Positions 1 to 7,311 of a DNA stretch of 22,268 nt are shown in pieces; position 1 is the stretch's first letter; each line of letters begins with the position of its first letter. Both the position numbers and the translations under genes were made by a program. The DNA lies in assembly GCA_959028445.1 (NCBI GenBank), contig CAUFRY010000035.1:1-22268 (forward strand). Direction: 5' to 3'. The notes below the pieces were generated by a model, which was given only the letters and a program-made list of their open reading frames with translations, was not told where the DNA came from and ran no database searches. The stretch comes from an uncultured Collinsella sp. (GTDB taxonomy: Bacteria > Actinomycetota > Coriobacteriia > Coriobacteriales > Coriobacteriaceae).

Positions 1-491
1 GGGCGGCGGTGCTGATTCGCAATATAGGTGGTGTCGAAAGGGCCTAGGACTCAGTATTTACCGTTTTTCTCTAAATGCGTATCGCCACCCTTAAGAATAC
101 GAAGTGTTTTATCCAGACCCGATTGTCCTCCATCTCAAACGAAGGGATAAGGAATCTCATCCGGAATCGGCAGTAACGGAGGATTCACAACGACAAGCGA
201 AAAACATGAGTCATCTCTCAGAGGGGAGTAAAGGCTCCCCTCAAGCACCCTAGTTTCGTCATCCAAAGAGTTGATGGCAGTGTTCTTCTTACAAAGGTCG
301 ACAACAAAAGGGTTGATTTCTACAGATGTTACATCCATGCCACAGTTGGTAAGTATCAGGCCCTGTATTCTGGGGCCAGAACACAAATCGAGAGCCTTCC
401 GTGCGCTCTGCGGTGTAAGGCGCCAATCTCAGCAAATCTGTCCCACAATACTGCGCTGAAGAACAAGACGGAACCCCTGAGCCAAACTCCC
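1..491 (-). pseudogene. Decayed SAM-dependent methyltransferase, truncated by the window edge
   Basis: Read on the - strand, one frame from about 491 down to 1 gives a class I methyltransferase-like protein interrupted by three TGA codons (429-431, 135-137, 51-53). Recognisable pieces are the SAM-binding motif region LDLCSGPRIQG, the acidic end of strand 2 (VTSVEINPF) and the motif IV NPP in LVVVNPPLLP. The sequence between and after the stops still reads as protein (DGGQSGLDKTLRILKGGD follows the second stop). An Arg sits where the glycine loop normally has Gly (SGPRIQG), which also suggests decay. The longest uninterrupted piece is 135-386. A TAG at 492-494 closes the frame upstream, and I see no convincing start codon or ribosome site. 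Local base composition is more AT-rich than most of the window. The substrate cannot be told. A recoded UGA is possible in principle but much less likely than a dead gene, because neighbouring genes use standard TGA stops. Confidence 0.62.
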
Positions 492-728
492 CTATACCTT
501 ATTAAGGCTAAGACAGGCAAGTTCACGCACCCGGCATATTCCAGAATAACATCCTATTGTTTTAGATGCTCTACAAGCATGAACAGCCGCGAATCGGAAA
601 GATCTTCTAGTTTCGCCCCGACTGACCGCCAAGGGCCAAAATGGCCCCTCCATCCCCGGGCGACTGGCTCTGGCGCGCCGAGGAGTGTCCCCAAGTGCCG
701 GCAGAAAAGAAACGTCCCTATCTGCCGG
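492..728. other. Non-coding stretch with small inverted repeats
   Basis: No reading frame here has a start with a ribosome site or a recognisable product. It lies between the methyltransferase remnant and the 3' end of the FHA gene. It contains a 6-bp hairpin (GGGCCA/TGGCCC, 633-647) and the larger inverted repeat listed separately. The part from about 492 to 590 is AT-rich and the remainder GC-rich. It may be a dispersed repeat, but that cannot be judged from one copy. Confidence 0.4.
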
Positions 729-729
729 C
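697..729 (-). repeat. Perfect 9-bp inverted repeat at the 3' end of the FHA gene
   Basis: GCCGGCAGA (697-705) and TCTGCCGGC (721-729) are perfect inverted arms around a 15-base loop. The right arm touches the TAG stop codon (729-731) of the FHA gene on the - strand. No U-tract follows the hairpin in that direction; the T-rich part lies in the loop. It is therefore not a standard intrinsic terminator, but it may act as an RNA 3'-end or processing structure for the three-gene cassette. Confidence 0.45.
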
Positions 730-1667
730 TAGAGGGCACCGAAGAGGATGGCGTAGGTAGTGGATTCGCCGAGCTTGAGCTCGTCGCCGGGATTGAGTTG
801 GGCGAAACGGCCGGGCTCGACCTGAATGCAGACGCGCGTGGCCCCGTTTACCACCACGGTTCCGTTGGTGGACGACAAGTCCTCGACGTGCCAGATATTT
901 TGAGTATCGCACCAGATATGGGCATGGCGGGCCGAGACATCGTCGCCGACGTCGGTAATATCGCCCTCACCAGTGGCCAGCGCGCCAATCTCAACACCCT
1001 GCTCACTCGGCTGAATCCAGCGCGGGGCGCTCACGACAAAACTGTTTTGCACGCGCAGCAAGCCCAAGGGGTGCGCCGGGGCGGGTTCGCGTTCGCCCGC
1101 AGTCAGCGACATGCCAAGCGAACGCGGCGTGGATGTGCCTCCGCCACAGGTCGCGTGCGCATAGTCGATGGCATAGTTCACCGAGGACCGCACATCCGCC
1201 GAACAGCCGACGGCGACAAACAGCACCAGCACGGCCTCGGCGCGCTCGGCGGGCATGAGTTCCGCCGCCTGGGACAGGCGATCGAGCGCGTTGCGATAGA
1301 GATTCGTGTCCTGGTGGCACTCTTCGAGCGCGCGTACCATCGGTTCACCTGCAGGACCGCACACCATATTGATCACAGCCGTGGAGTCCATGGGATTACG
1401 CTGGCGCAGGGCCAGTTGCGACATAATACGCGCAGCCGAGGTACCGTATTCGGCAAAGTAGCGCTGCTGAAGCGTGCCGACCGGCGCGCGAACGATAAAG
1501 CGGGAAACCCAAGAGCGATCGGCGGCTCGGCTCTGCGGGCTGCGGCCGTCGGCGAGCGGACGGGACGAAAGCACCAAGCCGCACAACTCGATATGGCTCA
1601 GATGCGCCGCGCGCTTAAAGATGTCAAACATGGCCCCGCATGGGGTGAGCTCAACTTGAGATGCCAT
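729..1667 (-). CDS. FHA-domain protein with novel N-terminal region (312 aa)
   Basis: This is a probable phosphothreonine reader. The C-terminal part (about residues 222-312) is an FHA domain, with the SARH motif at 245-248 and SSTNGT at 265-270, the residues that bind phosphothreonine in this family. Residues 1-200 match no family I can name; they look soluble and mostly helical, without a signal peptide or membrane segment. The start is set by an AAGGAGG ribosome site (complement of 1676-1682) inside the end of the upstream kinase gene. Only three bases separate the kinase stop (TAG, 1671-1673) from this ATG, so the two are surely co-transcribed and probably coupled. The natural inference is that it binds a phosphorylated site on, or made by, that kinase. 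It is the last gene of the cassette; an inverted repeat abuts its stop. Confidence 0.85.
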   Translation of the reverse strand: MASQVELTPCGAMFDIFKRAAHLSHIELCGLVLSSRPLADGRSPQSRAADRSWVSRFIVRAPVGTLQQRYFAEYGTSAARIMSQLALRQRNPMDSTAVINMVCGPAGEPMVRALEECHQDTNLYRNALDRLSQAAELMPAERAEAVLVLFVAVGCSADVRSSVNYAIDYAHATCGGGTSTPRSLGMSLTAGEREPAPAHPLGLLRVQNSFVVSAPRWIQPSEQGVEIGALATGEGDITDVGDDVSARHAHIWCDTQNIWHVEDLSSTNGTVVVNGATRVCIQVEPGRFAQLNPGDELKLGESTTYAILFGAL

Positions 1668-1670
1668 GAC

Positions 1671-3515
1671 CTAGGCCTCCTTGGTCGTAGAAATAGAATC
1701 GGACGATACTTCGACAGGTCCGCCAAAAGTACGGGCAGCTGCGGCTCCACCGGCAAGCGGAGTCGCCATCTGGGCTTTTGTGCGTCGCGGTGCCGAAACG
1801 GGAAGTTCAAAGGCAAAGCCCATCGCAAGCAAAAACCACGTAAGCGTATAGGTTGCAACCAGAGCGGCAACAAGGCCGCCCATCACGGCGCGTTGGGAAA
1901 ATGCGCTACATGCAGCCACAACCAGCACCGGAACCTCGCAGGCAGAAAGCGCAAGCACACCCTGCAGGAACCCCGAGCGCCGATCGCGCGCAAGTGCCCC
2001 CGCGGCAACGCCGGCTATGCCTGGCAGCGCCAACGCCAGTGCGGCAATAATACCCGGTAGCGACCCAGACCACACGAGCGATCCCAAAGTCGCCGTCACG
2101 CGAGCGCCCGACGCCAGCAGCGCGGCCGAAACCACGACCACAGCCCAAACCACGCCACAGACGACCGTCGCGCCGACCATCAGCGCGCGACGAACCGCGC
2201 GGCCAGACGCATCCATGGGGCACGGCGTGAGCGGCTCGCCGCGGAGCGAACGACCGACATTTTGCGCATAGTGGTCACAAAACGCCGAGAGCGCCGCCTC
2301 GACCGCCGCCGGCTCGGGACGATCTTTTTGATGGCTGGACAGACAGGCCATCACCACGTCGAACAGCTGGGCATCGACAAACGTCAGCGCATCGCGTAGC
2401 TCTTCGGAATCCGGCTCAAGCCCTAGCTGCTGGGCCTGCTCGGCCGCGGCGATCGCCACATCGGGCTCACGACGAAGCAGCTGAGTCAAATCACAACCGG
2501 GCGCATGGGCACCAATGGGATAGTCGGGCCGCGTGTCCATCTTGAGACGATAGGGGCTGGCGATGTCGCGCGTCTTTTTGCGCGAACCCGAGGTGCCCGA
2601 AGTGCCCGGCGCGGCTTCGTATGGCGCGACGCCGGCAATGAGCTCGTAAACCGTGCTTGCCGCGGCATAAACGTCAATCGCCGGCGACATACGCAAAGCG
2701 CGCAGGTCGGGAATATCGTCGGTGAGCATCTCGGGCGGGGCATAGGCAACCGTCGCGCGACGCAGCGTGGCATAACGCTCCGTAAACGACGCCTTGCCGC
2801 CGGTACCGGCCACGGCCGACGCAGGCTCAAGCGCCAGCGACGAGCCAAAGTCGATCAGGCACAGGTCAAAGGTGCCCTCGGCAAGCTGCCGGTCAAGCGG
2901 TAGACGCGCCGTGCGCACCATAATATTAGCGGGCGAGATATCGCGATGGACAAAGCCCTCGCCCACCAGGCTCATACGGCAGAGCAGATCGAACAGGTCG
3001 CGACCCAGACGCGCCGCCACAAGCGGCGACAGGCGTCCGGCATCGTCCACGGCGAGTCGCGAACGCAAGCGGGCAAGCGTCTCGCCCTCGACCCATTCCA
3101 TGACAATTGCAGGCACACCGTCGACCTCGCCCCAGCCATAGAGGCGGGGAAAGCCCTTAAGGCCCGAAAGGGCGCGATGGCATTCGTATTCCTCGCGAAA
3201 CGCCGCCTTGAACTTGGCGACCAGCGCCTCGTGAGCGGTATCGTCGTCGAACTCATCGCGCGCCGGCAAGATGAGCTGCTTGAGTGCCACGGCCTCGCCT
3301 TGGGCGTTGACGGCACGCGTCACGCGGCCGATACCGCCACGGCGCATGGTGGCATCGTCGGCAAACAGCATCGTAAAACGACGCAGATAGGCAGGCAGTT
3401 CGTCCTGACCGAGCGCAATGGCCGGCTCAAACCCGTCGACACGCGCCAGGCGCAGGCCGACCATGGGATCGCGACCGAGCGATTGTGGTGTGGTGGATGC
3501 AAGATCGGTCATCAT
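1671..3515 (-). CDS. Polytopic Ser/Thr protein kinase (614 aa)
   Basis: This is a eukaryotic-type (Hanks) kinase with a C-terminal membrane domain. The catalytic Lys is K79 (in AVALKQL), the catalytic loop is HRDISPANI at 190-198 with D192 and N197, the metal-binding DFG is at 222-224, and a degenerate APE reads APPE at 259-262. The loop has Ser (HRDIS) where Lys is usual (HRDIK), as in some bacterial and small-molecule kinase-like families. The glycine loop is poor (RRGGIGRV, 58-65). After a charged segment, about four hydrophobic helices occupy residues 446-568, followed by a cytoplasmic tail. There are no PASTA repeats, so it does not resemble PknB. The start overlaps the upstream stop (ATGA, 3512-3515), a sign of translational coupling; the ATG at 3510-3512 is an alternative start. 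It sits between an exported protein of unknown function and an FHA protein, suggesting a sensor-kinase-reader pathway. Confidence 0.9.
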   Translation of the reverse strand: MMTDLASTTPQSLGRDPMVGLRLARVDGFEPAIALGQDELPAYLRRFTMLFADDATMRRGGIGRVTRAVNAQGEAVALKQLILPARDEFDDDTAHEALVAKFKAAFREEYECHRALSGLKGFPRLYGWGEVDGVPAIVMEWVEGETLARLRSRLAVDDAGRLSPLVAARLGRDLFDLLCRMSLVGEGFVHRDISPANIMVRTARLPLDRQLAEGTFDLCLIDFGSSLALEPASAVAGTGGKASFTERYATLRRATVAYAPPEMLTDDIPDLRALRMSPAIDVYAAASTVYELIAGVAPYEAAPGTSGTSGSRKKTRDIASPYRLKMDTRPDYPIGAHAPGCDLTQLLRREPDVAIAAAEQAQQLGLEPDSEELRDALTFVDAQLFDVVMACLSSHQKDRPEPAAVEAALSAFCDHYAQNVGRSLRGEPLTPCPMDASGRAVRRALMVGATVVCGVVWAVVVVSAALLASGARVTATLGSLVWSGSLPGIIAALALALPGIAGVAAGALARDRRSGFLQGVLALSACEVPVLVVAACSAFSQRAVMGGLVAALVATYTLTWFLLAMGFAFELPVSAPRRTKAQMATPLAGGAAAARTFGGPVEVSSDSISTTKEA

Positions 3516-4417
3516 AGGGCAAGCGCCGCCACGTTATTGTTGAAGTTACCGAGCGCGACGTCATCATCGCCGTAATGGCCGACCCATTGACATAGGTTGG
3601 TGTAACAGCCCCACAGATTGGCATACTGCTGATACCACTTTGACCGGGGCGAGAATGTCTGACGACCGAACTCGGCTCGAATGACAAACATCTCCCCGAC
3701 CAGGCTGTCGCACGGCCTGGGATCTCCCGTAGAGTTATAGGTCGAGACCACGTCATTGGCACGAGAAACATAGCCGTCGAGCATGTTGTACTTGGTCAGA
3801 AGCCAACTGTGAATGCTCTCTTCCTCAGCAGCGGAAAGGCCACCGGAGTTTGTATCGTTGTCAGTGTTGCCGCCCGTCGAGCCGCCGTTTCCAGACCCTC
3901 CGGTAGAGGAACCCGACCCAGAGCCGCCGCCCGAACTCGATGAATCCGAGCCGGAGCCAGAAGTATCCGAGCTACCGGGCTTTCCGGACTGCTGGGCGTC
4001 CTGTTCCTTCTGCTGCTCGACCTTATTCACCGTTGCCGCCACGCTATTGTTGGACAACCGATCGATGATCTTGGTGTTGGTGAGCACGATGGTCTTGCCG
4101 TTTGGCAGCGTAACCTCGTTGTCCGGAGCCTCGGCGCCATCTGCGTCGTCAACGCCAAACACAACGTGTGCGACCACGCTCGCCCAGGCATATCCGGTTG
4201 TAGTTCCCAGGTCGCTTTTCGCCTTGCTTCCCACATGCGCCTCGCGCGCGGCGTGCGCCTGCACCATAGACGGCACGGTCATGCCGTAGGCAGAAACACC
4301 GGCCACGACCAGTACCAGCGAGCAAGACAGCAGCGCGTACGCTCGCGGCGCCAAGCCCAGTCGGCGTCGCATGCGCACCGCGGTGCCGCGCTTTGTCTGA
4401 GTGCCACCGGGTCGCAT
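3512..4417 (-). CDS. Membrane-anchored extracytoplasmic protein of unknown function (301 aa)
   Basis: I do not recognise this family. A basic N-terminus is followed by one hydrophobic segment (about residues 27-47), then a domain (50-145), a long Ser/Gly-rich linker (about 147-193), and a compact C-terminal domain (about 195-301) rich in Trp, Tyr and Asn with three cysteines (C236, C271, C276). The layout is that of a type II membrane protein with an outer domain on a flexible stalk. I chose the ATG at 4415-4417 because a strong GGAGGAG ribosome site (complement of 4423-4429) stands five bases upstream. A longer frame starting at 4459 would run through a terminator-like hairpin and has no ribosome site. 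The stop overlaps the kinase start. It could be the sensing or effector partner of the kinase; this is inferred from position only. Confidence 0.75.
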   Translation of the reverse strand: MRPGGTQTKRGTAVRMRRRLGLAPRAYALLSCSLVLVVAGVSAYGMTVPSMVQAHAAREAHVGSKAKSDLGTTTGYAWASVVAHVVFGVDDADGAEAPDNEVTLPNGKTIVLTNTKIIDRLSNNSVAATVNKVEQQKEQDAQQSGKPGSSDTSGSGSDSSSSGGGSGSGSSTGGSGNGGSTGGNTDNDTNSGGLSAAEEESIHSWLLTKYNMLDGYVSRANDVVSTYNSTGDPRPCDSLVGEMFVIRAEFGRQTFSPRSKWYQQYANLWGCYTNLCQWVGHYGDDDVALGNFNNNVAALAL

Positions 4418-4429
4418 GCGCTCTCCTCC

Positions 4430-4456
4430 AACAAAAACACGCCGCTCGGGGCGGCG
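4430..4456 (-). terminator. Terminator-like hairpin abutting a ribosome binding site
   Basis: On the - strand, CGCCGC and GCGGCG arms (plus-strand 4451-4456 and 4440-4445) enclose a 5-base loop and are followed by TGTTTTTGTT (4439-4430). This is a good intrinsic terminator shape. The T-run ends at the base before the GGAGGAG ribosome site of the exported-protein gene. It may end transcripts coming from recR, or act as an attenuator in the leader of the kinase cassette. Confidence 0.65.
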
Positions 4457-4500
4457 CATTCATTCAAATCCATGGTTGAGTGTATCAGCGAACCCAAAAG

Positions 4501-4585
4501 GTTGCGCAACGAATGGGCAAATTTAGGATGCAAGCGGAAGCATCCATGCGATAAGCGGATGCGAAGTATCTTTGTTGCACAACAA
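4501..4585. promoter_or_regulatory. Pair of related palindromes upstream of the kinase cassette
   Basis: GTTGCGCAAC (4501-4510) is a perfect 10-bp palindrome. A near copy, GTTGCACAAC, lies at 4574-4583 inside the wider inverted repeat TTGTTG/CAACAA (4572-4585). Their starts are 73 bases apart, close to seven helical turns. Between them lies a further inverted repeat, GGATGC/GCATCC (4526-4545). The segment is the gap between recR and the kinase cassette, where the cassette promoter should lie. They look like operator half-sites for one regulator, but I cannot name it. Confidence 0.35.
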
Positions 4586-4661
4586 ACTCACAGTCGCACG
4601 GGAAAATTATGACTACCCCGTGCGTCGCGAGGAAAACATACGGAAGGAGCAGGCTCGCCAT

Positions 4662-5258
4662 CTAAATCGCGCGACGGGCCTCGATGGCGCGGCCAAGCGT
4701 AAGCTCGTCGGCATACTCCAGGTCGCCGCCCACGGGAAGGCCGCTCGCCAGACGCGACACCTCGACGCCCAACGGCTTGATGGTACGGGCCAGGTAACTC
4801 GCCGTGGTCTCGCCCTCGATGTTGGGGTTGGTGGCGATGATGACCTCATGGATGTCCTCGTGGCCCAGACGCGCCAACAGCTCGCGGATGTGCAACTGCT
4901 CGGGACCAATCTTGTCCATGGGGCTGATCACACCGCCCAATACGTGGTAGAGACCGTGGTAGCTGCCCGTGCGCTCGATCGCCTGGACGTCGCGCGGCTC
5001 GCCCACAACGCAAATGCGAGTGGTATCGCGCATCGGGTCCTGGCAGATGGAGCACTCGTCGGCCGTGGCGTAGTTAAAGCAACGGCTGCAAAAGTGGACC
5101 TCCTGCTTGACCTCCAGGATGGCCTCAGCCAGGCGGCGGGCCTCCTCGGCATCGGCCTCGAGCAGGTAATAGGCGATGCGCTGGGCCGACTTGGGACCAA
5201 TGCCCGGCAGACGACCCAGTTCATCGAGCAGTTTTTGCAGACTGTGATTCGCACTCAT
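4662..5258 (-). CDS. recR: Recombination mediator RecR (198 aa)
   Basis: RecR works with RecO (and RecF) to load RecA on single-stranded gaps during recombinational repair. The protein shows the expected order: an N-terminal helix-hairpin-helix (LPGIGPKSAQ, 17-26), a C4 zinc finger (C57, C60, C69, C72), a Toprim domain (about 80-175) with GEPRD at 86-90 and the NPNIEGE stretch at 144-150, and a C-terminal segment. The length is normal for the family. It follows ebfC by 13 bases with no obvious ribosome site, so translation may depend on coupling to ebfC. The ebfC-recR pairing is the usual one, although dnaX, normally next to them, is about 2.8 kb away. Confidence 0.96.
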   Translation of the reverse strand: MSANHSLQKLLDELGRLPGIGPKSAQRIAYYLLEADAEEARRLAEAILEVKQEVHFCSRCFNYATADECSICQDPMRDTTRICVVGEPRDVQAIERTGSYHGLYHVLGGVISPMDKIGPEQLHIRELLARLGHEDIHEVIIATNPNIEGETTASYLARTIKPLGVEVSRLASGLPVGGDLEYADELTLGRAIEARRAI

Positions 5259-5271
5259 ATATATGCGTGTC

Positions 5272-5592
5272 TTAGAACGGCATGCCCGGGATGTTGAGGC
5301 CGCCGGTGATGGCGCCCATCTGCTTGTTGGCGAGCTCGTTGACGCCGCGGACGGCCTCGTTGACGGCAGCCATGATCATATCCTGCAGCATATCGACGTC
5401 CTCGGGATCGAGGGCATCGGGATCGATGGTGAGGTTGACGAGCTCCATCTCGCCGTTAACGGTCACCTTGACCATGCCGCCGCCGGCAGAGGCGTCGACG
5501 GTCTGGGACTTGAGGTTCTCCTGCGCGGCGGCAAGCTGCTCCTGCATCTTGCGAGCCTGCTTCATCATCTGCTGCATGTTCATACCGGCCAT
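5272..5592 (-). CDS. ebfC: YbaB/EbfC-family nucleoid-associated protein (106 aa)
   Basis: This small DNA-binding protein forms dimers and is typically encoded between dnaX and recR. The N-terminus is a Met/Gln-rich helix (MNMQQMMKQARKMQEQL), the middle has the family's beta-sheet with a Gly-rich turn (SAGGGMVKVTVNGEMEL), and the C-terminal helix ends in a Gly/Pro-rich tail. Length is typical. An AAGGAG ribosome site stands five bases before the ATG. It probably has its own promoter, because the gene upstream is unrelated. Confidence 0.95.
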   Translation of the reverse strand: MAGMNMQQMMKQARKMQEQLAAAQENLKSQTVDASAGGGMVKVTVNGEMELVNLTIDPDALDPEDVDMLQDMIMAAVNEAVRGVNELANKQMGAITGGLNIPGMPF

Positions 5593-5667
5593 GATGGCTC
5601 CTTTACGTGCGGCCGCACGCCGAGCTGCAAGGGCAGCCGGAGCACGGCGGGACTTTCAAACTCAAAA

Positions 5668-5673
5668 ATCGTA
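5668..5673 (-). promoter_or_regulatory. Possible extended -10 promoter for ebfC-recR
   Basis: On the - strand TGG precedes TACGAT, which fits an extended -10 element (TGn plus hexamer), about 75 bases before the ebfC start. No good -35 is visible. A promoter is expected here because the ATPase gene upstream is foreign to the operon. Confidence 0.3.
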
Positions 5674-5712
5674 CCACGGCGCGGGGCAAGCAAGCGGGGC
5701 GGACACGCTACC

Positions 5713-7119
5713 TCAGTCGATATACATGTCCTGAAGCGTGACGATTTGCCAATCTTCGCATGCGGTGAGCTTCTTTTTCGTGGCGTTGCTTACGTCGCGC
5801 TTGCAGAACAGCATAAAATGCGAGGCAACATAACCCTTTACCAGGCCGCGCTTGCTTTCGAGGTCGTCAATCTCTGCCGTCTCGTCAAACGACTCCCTAT
5901 ATTTGCACTCGCCGATTACCAGACGCTTGGAAACTCGATCTGCGGCCAGGACATCAATATCATCCTGAGCCCGTTTGGCAGGATTCGTCCCCCACCACGA
6001 CGACACCGCCGTCGCCGGAATTGGCAACTTGCCCTGTTTTGCCCGCTCAACCATCCATTCGGCACACAACGCCTCGAACCGATGCCCCAGGTATTCGTTC
6101 AGCTGCTCTTCTGGAAGCGCGTTGACGACCGCTCGCCCCAAACCCGCCTCGATATCAGACGAGAACGGCATAACAAACCGGAACCAAAACGCATAGCACG
6201 GCTCGGAAAGTCGGTAGATTCCGCGCTTGCTGGTTTCGATGTTCTCGCCAAACGGAACGGCCTTTTCGATAATTCCCACCGATTCCAACGCCCTGAGATA
6301 GCGAGGCAGTGTTGTCTGAGCAACACCCACGCGGTCGGCGATCTGCTTCGCGCGGTTTGCACCGGCAGCCACGGCTCGCAAAATCGAGTTATATATTGCC
6401 GGCTCCTGGAACTCCTGACGAATCAGGCCCTCCGGCTCGCCATAGAGAAACCCCATGGGATCGAAGTAAAGGCGTGCCAGATTCTCCTTGAGCCCCGCGC
6501 TCGGATCCAGCTGCTGCAGATAGTACGGAACGCCGCCAAAGCAGCCATAGAATTGAAAGGCTTCTTGAGCGCTCAAGCCCGGAAGCATCTTGGCGGCGTC
6601 CCTAAATCCAAGATCACGCACCTTGATTTGAGCCGTGCGCCGGCCAAACAGAGGACTTTTACGTCCCAACACACTGCTTTCCATAAAACCCTGATTGCTG
6701 CCACAAAGAATGAGAAAAACGTCCGTTTCCTTGAAAGCCTTGTCGATGGCGACCTGGAAAATCGAAGGCAGTGCCTCGTTGCGCATCGCCGCATAGGGAA
6801 ACTCGTCAAACACGAAAACGAATCGCTCGGTGCGCGCTCGATCGGCGATGAAAGACAACGCGTCAGTCCAAGATGAGAACCCGCCAAGCAATGTGGGGAG
6901 ATTGAAAAAGCTAGCTATAGCCCGATTGAAATCCGCAAGGTTGTCGGCATCACTTTGCTCGAGCGCGGTAAACGAGAGCGTCCGTTTATCGCGGCAGAAT
7001 TCGTTGATCAGTGTTGTCTTTCCCACGCGCCGGCGACCATACACGACGGCCATCTGAAATGAACGCTGCTCATAAAGGGATTCGAGTTTTGCAAGCTCCG
7101 CTTCGCGCCCGACAAACAT
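5713..7119 (-). CDS. AAA-type ATPase with C-terminal DUF234 nuclease-like domain (468 aa)
   Basis: This belongs to a family of stand-alone archaeal and bacterial ATPases of unknown role, common in accessory DNA. Walker A is YGRRRVGKTT (27-36), Walker B is FVFVFDEF (100-107), and a sensor-1-like Asn lies in CGSNQG (139-144). A winged-helix segment follows (about 242-287). The C-terminal part (about 343-440) has the PD-(D/E)XK pattern of DUF234: E349 in HRFEALC, D386/D387 in DDIDVLA, and ECK (404-406). All nuclease-type acidic residues and the Lys appear intact, although nuclease activity of this family is not established. An AGGAG site precedes the ATG. The gene is more AT-rich than its neighbours and separates dnaX from ebfC, suggesting acquisition. 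It may regulate itself through the ATTATGCAA repeats upstream. Confidence 0.88.
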   Translation of the reverse strand: MFVGREAELAKLESLYEQRSFQMAVVYGRRRVGKTTLINEFCRDKRTLSFTALEQSDADNLADFNRAIASFFNLPTLLGGFSSWTDALSFIADRARTERFVFVFDEFPYAAMRNEALPSIFQVAIDKAFKETDVFLILCGSNQGFMESSVLGRKSPLFGRRTAQIKVRDLGFRDAAKMLPGLSAQEAFQFYGCFGGVPYYLQQLDPSAGLKENLARLYFDPMGFLYGEPEGLIRQEFQEPAIYNSILRAVAAGANRAKQIADRVGVAQTTLPRYLRALESVGIIEKAVPFGENIETSKRGIYRLSEPCYAFWFRFVMPFSSDIEAGLGRAVVNALPEEQLNEYLGHRFEALCAEWMVERAKQGKLPIPATAVSSWWGTNPAKRAQDDIDVLAADRVSKRLVIGECKYRESFDETAEIDDLESKRGLVKGYVASHFMLFCKRDVSNATKKKLTACEDWQIVTLQDMYID

Positions 7120-7167
7120 TATGCACTCCTGAATTATGCAATGTTGAATAATTCACACTTGCATAAT
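7118..7167 (-). promoter_or_regulatory. ATTATGCAA repeats at the ATPase promoter
   Basis: ATTATGCAA (7133-7141) and its perfect reverse complement TTGCATAAT (7159-7167) form 9-bp inverted arms 17 bases apart. A further direct copy, ATTATGCA (7118-7125), overlaps the ATPase start codon, 15 bases from the second. The AT-rich segment also holds possible -10 hexamers on the - strand (CATAAT, TATTAT). The arrangement suits an operator for an autoregulator. Confidence 0.35.
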
Positions 7168-7270
7168 ATCGCAAACGAAAACTAGTTGGGCCGGAATCCG
7201 ACATTTTATGCGTGCAGCTAAATAGCAGAATGCCGAACCGCTGCTCGAGGCGGCGCTCATGATGGCAGGG

Positions 7271-7276
7271 TATAAT
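7271..7276 (+). promoter_or_regulatory. Consensus -10 element for the small membrane protein
   Basis: A perfect TATAAT lies about 35 bases before the start codon at 7312. No matching -35 is seen at the usual distance. It is the most consensus-like -10 hexamer I noticed in the window. Confidence 0.45.
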
Positions 7277-7311
7277 TTGATTGTCACAGACAGCAATTTG
7301 GAGGTGCCCCC

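Noticed and set aside
579..2060. Long + strand open frame of 493 codons opposite the FHA gene and kinase
   Set aside because: It is Arg/Gly/His-rich and lies antisense to two well-supported genes; no ribosome site or domain. High GC makes such shadow frames common here.
3932..4000. Ser/Gly-coding repeat in the exported protein as a DNA repeat element
   Set aside because: The codons vary within it; it is a low-complexity protein linker rather than a DNA tandem repeat.
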